Below, in pieces: positions 4,409 through 7,547 of a DNA stretch of 7,547 nt. Made by a program: the position numbers and the translations under genes. Position 1 is the stretch's first letter; each line of letters starts with the position of its first letter. Origin of the DNA: Candidatus Vogelbacteria bacterium (GTDB lineage: Bacteria > Patescibacteriota > Minisyncoccia > Phycocordibacterales > XYD1-FULL-46-19); the NCBI GenBank assembly GCA_026395035.1, contig JAPLZN010000021.1, positions 1-7,547 of the forward strand, in the 5' to 3' direction. A model generated the notes under the pieces. The model did no database searches and was not told the origin of the DNA. It saw nothing but the letters and a program-made list of their open reading frames with translations.

Positions 4409-4867
4409 ATGCCAGAACAATTTAATTTTAGACCACAAGAGGAACCGTTGTTTCCATGGGAAAATCTAGAAGAGTTGCAATCACTGGGAGAAGAGGAAGA
4501 AGACGGAAGGAAACAGCTTCGACAATGGGAAGAGGACCATCCGGAAGAAAAAACCTCTGAATATGTGAGAGAGTGCGGTCCGGAAGTGGCGCAATTTGAA
4601 GAATTAATCTCTTCGTTTGAGGCCAACCATCCGCTGGCCGAATTGTTGTTGATCGTTGATTTAAGGCCGGAAGACGCGCCAGCGCATCCGGTGCGCGAGC
4701 CGGCTCGTTTGGGTCTTATCCCAATTTGTAATTTAATGAAGGTAATCGAAGAAGAAACGAATATTTCTCCGGAAAAACTTTGGGAATTGAAGATGATGTA
4801 TCAGAAACTTTTCCAGGCGGTGGGGATGTCTAGGGGAAACAAGATATTTCACGATCGTCACTTTTAA
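4409..4867 (+). CDS. acidic 152-aa protein of unknown function
   Basis: The ATG at 4409 lies 4 nt after the stop of the second M14 gene, so this is the third gene of that operon. An in-frame start at 4196 lies inside the M14 gene and is unlikely. The first 70 residues are very Glu/Asp-rich (runs such as GEEEEDGRKQLRQWEEDHPEEK) and probably partly disordered or coiled. The second half looks folded, with a hydrophobic stretch LAELLLIVDLRP and helices around ICNLMKVIEEETNISPEKLW. It has no signal peptide or TM segment, so it is predicted to be cytoplasmic, unlike the two anchored peptidases before it. I recognise no domain. No clear terminator follows its stop codon. Confidence 0.75.
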   Translation: MPEQFNFRPQEEPLFPWENLEELQSLGEEEEDGRKQLRQWEEDHPEEKTSEYVRECGPEVAQFEELISSFEANHPLAELLLIVDLRPEDAPAHPVREPARLGLIPICNLMKVIEEETNISPEKLWELKMMYQKLFQAVGMSRGNKIFHDRHF

Positions 4868-4930
4868 AAACTATTTAGTTTGGTCAGCGTTTCTGGCGGG
4901 ACATTTCCACAGCCGTTATTTTCTATTTAC

Positions 4931-4983
4931 TGCTATACTAATTAGTAAGCAATTTTCTCTTAGAAAATTTTTATTAATATAAT
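4931..4983 (+). promoter_or_regulatory. candidate promoters before the Cys-rich gene, with intervening hairpin
   Basis: Two -10 boxes are visible. One is an extended TGCTATACT at 4931-4939. The other is a consensus TATAAT at 4978-4983, ending 12 nt before the ATG. Neither has a good -35. Between them AATTTTCT (4951-4958) and AGAAAATT (4962-4969) form an AT-only-rich 8-bp hairpin followed by TTT. It could weaken transcription from the first promoter. Confidence 0.4.
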
Positions 4984-4994
4984 CCATTTATCTT

Positions 4995-5342
4995 ATGGAC
5001 GAACAAACTCCAAAAGCAAACGGACGCCGAAAGGCTACTGTTTGTACGGGATCGGATTGCAGTACTTGTGGTTGCGGTGGTCGTGCGTGGGCTTGCCAAC
5101 AGAGTTGCGTTTTAACTCGCTGGATTCTCGGTCTAGTGATTATTGTTCTCGTGTTTTGGTGCGGGTTGAAAGTTGGTGAGCTAAAAAACGAACTGCGGGG
5201 TAATTTTGGTCGCGGTTACGATCGCTCTGAAATGATGAATTCCGGTTGGCGGACTGGTGGACGAGTTTTAATGCTGGAACAGGGCATCCCGGTTACCGGC
5301 AGTACCGAAACTACGACGGCTAAAACGGGAACAAAAAAGTAG
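4995..5342 (+). CDS. Cys-rich single-pass membrane protein of unknown function
   Basis: This 115-aa protein starts at ATG 4995 without a Shine-Dalgarno site. A basic N-terminus (GRRK) leads into a cluster of six cysteines at residues 17, 22, 25, 27, 34 and 38 (pattern C-x4-C-x2-C-x-C-x6-C-x3-C). One TM helix follows at about 43-58 with a further Cys56 inside it. The remaining 55 residues are hydrophilic, with a Gly/Arg/Met stretch (NFGRGYDRSEMMNSGW) and a Thr/Lys-rich tail. The Cys cluster could bind zinc or an iron-sulfur centre at the membrane face; this is inference from spacing alone. It is apparently a single-gene unit, ended by the strong hairpin shared with the convergent transporter gene. 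Confidence 0.75.
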   Translation: MDEQTPKANGRRKATVCTGSDCSTCGCGGRAWACQQSCVLTRWILGLVIIVLVFWCGLKVGELKNELRGNFGRGYDRSEMMNSGWRTGGRVLMLEQGIPVTGSTETTTAKTGTKK

Positions 5343-5351
5343 TTTGTCAGA

Positions 5352-5390
5352 TAAATCAAAACGCGCCCCAATCGGGCGCGTTTTGATTTA
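5352..5390. terminator. bidirectional terminator between convergent genes
   Basis: A perfect 17-bp stem (5352-5368 with 5374-5390) has a 5-nt loop and a GC core (GCGCCC/GGGCGC). A T-rich 3' arm (TTTTGATTTA) appears on either strand. It lies between the stops of the + gene at 5342 and the - gene at 5394 and fits termination from both sides. Confidence 0.9.
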
Positions 5391-5393
5391 CGG

Positions 5394-6428
5394 TTAATTC
5401 TTTTTTACTGCCGGTTGTCGGTTGCCGGACAAATATATTTGACTGAGTGAAACGGCGAAAGAAAGAATGATCGGTCCTAGAATGAACCCGAGCACGCCAA
5501 AGACCGACAGACCGCCTAAGACGGAGAGGAGAATTAGCAAGGGGTGAATCTTAATGTCTCGTTCAAGGAGAAAAGGACGAAGGACATTGTCGATCGAGCC
5601 AACGATAATCGCGCCCCAAAGCGTTAGTCCGATAGCCGCGCCGTAATTGCCAGAATAGGCTAAATAAATGACCAGGGGGATGAAAACCAGGCTGGAACCA
5701 AGACCGGGTAGAATCGAGGCGACCATTACCAGGATTGCCCACAATATCGGTTCGGCAACACCGAACACGGTAAAGCCCAAACCGGCGGCTAGGCCGTGAA
5801 CCAAAGCGATCAATATGGTACCTTTAACCACTGAACCGATCGTCAATTCCAACTGACTGATAATGGTTTGATCATCTTTATCCGCCAGGGGTGAAAGGCG
5901 TATCAGTACCTGCCGGAATTTGTGGCCGTCGCGGAAGAGGTAAAAAAGAGTGACCAAGATGATTAATAGGTTAAATATGAGCGAGAGGGCACTAGAGAAT
6001 AAGGCGTTTAAGTTCAAGAATAGCCACTCCACTCCGCGCTCGGCATATGATTGTAAATCAAAATTCACGCCTGGGGCATTTGTCGCTAACCAATGGGAAA
6101 CGGTGGGAAAACGATCGGTAATGTTACCAATGTTGCTGCCGGCCAAATTGGCGTATAGATTGCCAATTTCGTTCCAGACTTTTATCCCAATGAGCGATAG
6201 TGGTATGATAACAATCAGGATGATTAGCAGAATCGTCAGCCAAGCGGCCAGACCGCGACGGCCGGATAATTTTTTAACCAATCGGCGGTAAAGTGGACGA
6301 AAAGCAATCGCTAAAGCCAGGGACACCGTCAGGGCGCCCAAAAACGGATAGGCCAGCGCGGCGGCCAGACCCAGGCTGGCGATAAGAATGATAAAGAAAT
6401 AGATTATTTGCACACGCTCGGCTTTCAT
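5394..6428 (-). CDS. AI-2E family transporter (PerM/YdiK/TqsA superfamily)
   Basis: This 344-aa integral membrane protein matches the usual length (about 350 aa) and architecture of the AI-2E transporter family. Two TM helices lie at the N-terminus (about residues 8-45). A basic segment (RRLVKKLSGRRG) and a third TM (about 60-83) follow. A roughly 70-residue extracytoplasmic region (WNEIGNLYANLAG to about 140) precedes a C-terminal block of TM helices. The family-typical segment is DNVLRPFLLERDIKIHPLL followed by a Gly-rich helix with FGVLGFILGPI. Members export small molecules or act as Na+/H+ antiporters; the name derives from TqsA and the substrate cannot be predicted. The ATG at 6428 lacks a Shine-Dalgarno site. 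It diverges from the gpsA-like gene across a 69-bp intergenic region. Confidence 0.93.
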   Translation of the reverse strand: MKAERVQIIYFFIILIASLGLAAALAYPFLGALTVSLALAIAFRPLYRRLVKKLSGRRGLAAWLTILLIILIVIIPLSLIGIKVWNEIGNLYANLAGSNIGNITDRFPTVSHWLATNAPGVNFDLQSYAERGVEWLFLNLNALFSSALSLIFNLLIILVTLFYLFRDGHKFRQVLIRLSPLADKDDQTIISQLELTIGSVVKGTILIALVHGLAAGLGFTVFGVAEPILWAILVMVASILPGLGSSLVFIPLVIYLAYSGNYGAAIGLTLWGAIIVGSIDNVLRPFLLERDIKIHPLLILLSVLGGLSVFGVLGFILGPIILSFAVSLSQIYLSGNRQPAVKKN

Positions 6429-6458
6429 GATAATGAAGTTAAGTTTGTAACTGCTTAT

Positions 6459-6467
6459 ATTGTAACA
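6459..6467 (-). promoter_or_regulatory. predicted extended -10 of the AI-2E gene
   Basis: The complement reads TGTTACAAT, an extended -10, predicting a start near 6452 and a leader of about 24 nt. No clear -35 is visible. It overlaps the upstream part of the divergent gpsA-like promoter, so the two may compete for polymerase. Confidence 0.4.
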
Positions 6468-6481
6468 GAAAAAAGTTAATA

Positions 6482-6490
6482 TGGTAGAAT
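6482..6490 (+). promoter_or_regulatory. extended -10 promoter of the gpsA-like gene, predicted leaderless
   Basis: TGGTAGAAT ends at 6490 and the ATG begins at 6498, so transcription should start at or next to the start codon. A TTGTAA at 6460-6465 could serve as a weak -35 with a 19-nt spacer. There is no Shine-Dalgarno site. Confidence 0.55.
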
Positions 6491-6497
6491 GAATTCC

Positions 6498-7394
6498 ATG
6501 ACCAATATTGTAATAATCGGTGCGGGAGAGATCGGAATCGCGCTGGGACGGGTGTTAAAAACCGGCGACCGCTCGGTCAAGCTTTGGGACAAGGATCCCG
6601 GGGTGGTGGCGGCGCTTGGTGGAGAAAGTCTCGGCCTGCCCGGGATCGTACCGACCGCGGATTTTGTTTTTATTTGCGTTCCATCCTGGGCCCTGCGCGA
6701 AGCCCTCTTTTTCATCTCTCCTTATTTGGGCAAAAAAGCGGTGGTGGTGAGTGTGACCAAGGGGATCGAGGCGGGCAGTTTGAAATTGCCCGATGAAATG
6801 TTGGCGTCGCTTTTGCCGAAAAGACAGTCTTTTGCCTTAATGTCTGGCCCGATGATCGCCGAGGAGTTGCGGGACGAAAAGGGCGGGGGAGCGGTGGTGG
6901 TGTCTAGTCAGGAAAAAATCGTTTCACTGGTCAGTAAGTTGTTTGACGGTTCCCAGATTCAAGTTGTGCCCGGCACCGATGTCCACGGAACCGCCCTATG
7001 TGGTGTCATAAAAAATGTTTATGCCTTGGCGCTCGGCATTTCTTTCGGTTTGGGATTGGGTGAAAATGCCCGGGGTAATCTCTTGGTTCAGATGTTGGGA
7101 GAAATGAAGAAAATATTAGCAACCCTTGGCGGGAAGCAGGAGACCGCGCTTGGTCTGGCCGGACTGGGAGATTTGATTGCGACCGGTTTTAGTTCCAACT
7201 CGAAAAATCACGAGGCTGGGGTTTTGTTGGCGAAGGGAGCGGCCGATATGCAAAGCGAAGGGCTGGCTTCGGTAAATTCACTCTGGACATTACTCGGGGC
7301 CAAAAGCAAAAAATTCCCACTACTCCAAATCATTCATAGTATCGTTTCCGGGGACAAAGAAGCGGGAGTGGAGTTTGAGAAATTGCTGACCTGA
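6498..7394 (+). CDS. gpsA: NAD(P)H-dependent glycerol-3-phosphate dehydrogenase-like protein
   Basis: GpsA reduces dihydroxyacetone phosphate to sn-glycerol-3-phosphate in the cytoplasm for phospholipid synthesis. The N-terminal Rossmann motif is GAGEIG (residues 8-13). Next come VTKGIE (with K88), SGPMIAEE (116-123), CGVIKNVYALALG with the catalytic K172, and GLGDLIATG (222-230). The substrate-phosphate loop reads SSNSKNHEAG, where most GpsA proteins have an Arg, so K236 is a conservative replacement. At 298 aa it is about 30-40 residues shorter than typical GpsA, and its nucleotide loop lacks the usual Trp. It is therefore a divergent member and could have altered substrate specificity. I chose ATG 6498 over ATG 6489, which lies inside the -10 box. 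It diverges from the transporter gene, and a repeat element starts 4 nt after its stop. Confidence 0.88.
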   Translation: MTNIVIIGAGEIGIALGRVLKTGDRSVKLWDKDPGVVAALGGESLGLPGIVPTADFVFICVPSWALREALFFISPYLGKKAVVVSVTKGIEAGSLKLPDEMLASLLPKRQSFALMSGPMIAEELRDEKGGGAVVVSSQEKIVSLVSKLFDGSQIQVVPGTDVHGTALCGVIKNVYALALGISFGLGLGENARGNLLVQMLGEMKKILATLGGKQETALGLAGLGDLIATGFSSNSKNHEAGVLLAKGAADMQSEGLASVNSLWTLLGAKSKKFPLLQIIHSIVSGDKEAGVEFEKLLT

Positions 7395-7397
7395 CGG

Positions 7398-7537
7398 TGA
7401 ATTACGAAATGCCAAAATTCCCGGTATTTTGTCATTCCGGGCTTGACCCGGAATCCAGGTTTTTTCTCTGAGACTTGCGGTTAAAATGGATCCCGGGTCA
7501 AGCCCGGGATGACACAGAGAGGGCATTTCGTAATTCA
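7398..7537. mobile_element. 140-bp REP/MITE-like nested inverted-repeat element
   Basis: The outer 16-bp arms, TGAATTACGAAATGCC (7398-7413) and its exact complement (7522-7537), enclose inner 28-bp arms (7430-7457 and 7487-7514) that differ at only two positions, both G-U compatible in RNA. Each inner arm is itself palindromic (a CCGGG-CTTGA-CCCGG core), like the intergenic GTCAT..CCGGG repeats found in many bacteria. There is no coding capacity of its own, and no clear target-site duplication was found. The fold could also serve as a transcription terminator for gpsA. Confidence 0.7.
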
Positions 7538-7547
7538 GGGTAAATTA

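Noticed and set aside
7320..7526. Minus-strand ORF across the gpsA end and the repeat element
   Set aside because: Its protein (HPGLDPGS-type) is the common false translation of palindromic intergenic repeats.

Overview
The window looks like a piece of a small-genome bacterial chromosome, most plausibly from the Patescibacteria (CPR). This is inferred from gene style: short proteins of unknown function, tight intergenic spacing, mostly absent Shine-Dalgarno sites, and a GIY-YIG gene beside intergenic repeats. No phylogenetic marker is present. TGA ends at least four convincing genes, so the code is standard in this respect and the TGA=Gly lineages (Gracilibacteria/Absconditabacteria) are unlikely.

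Layout. (1) Bases 1-843 are visibly more AT-rich than the rest. They hold three tightly packed + strand small genes: a partial HTH-like protein, a 66-aa protein and a 3-TM membrane protein. This may be the edge of a mobile or accessory segment. (2) Bases 844-1229 contain no protein gene of ordinary size. They hold a strongly structured apparent RNA gene (about 952-1137) with its own extended -10 promoter and terminator, then a tiny Arg-codon-containing ORF and a second terminator directly in front of tRNA-Arg(UCU) (1230-1302). (3) Bases 1303-1681 are a repeat region: two near-identical 63-bp direct repeats, a degenerate third copy and two back-to-back hairpins. It runs up to the start of a YhbQ-type GIY-YIG nuclease gene. 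(4) A minus-strand gene of unknown function (2011-2439) has the best promoter and ribosome-binding site in the window, plus a 25-bp palindrome in its leader. (5) A three-gene operon (2614-4867) encodes two tandem membrane-anchored M14 metallocarboxypeptidase-like proteins of identical length and an acidic protein. The first M14 protein has lost key catalytic residues and the second keeps them. (6) A small Cys-rich single-pass membrane protein (4995-5342) converges through a strong terminator on an AI-2E family transporter (5394-6428, minus). This in turn diverges from a shortened GpsA-like glycerol-3-phosphate dehydrogenase (6498-7394). (7) A 140-bp nested inverted-repeat (REP/MITE-like) element follows gpsA almost immediately.

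How it fits together. GpsA would supply sn-glycerol-3-phosphate for lipid synthesis. The M14 pair would act, or bind peptides, outside the membrane. Six start regions share an extended -10 of the form TGnTA(g/c/t)A(a/c)T with weak or poorly spaced -35 boxes, except the minus-strand gene at 2439. Two of these promoters lie so close to the ATG that the mRNAs should be leaderless. The most interesting unexplained items are the structured RNA, the active/inactive M14 pair, the arrangement ahead of the tRNA, and the two kinds of repeats.
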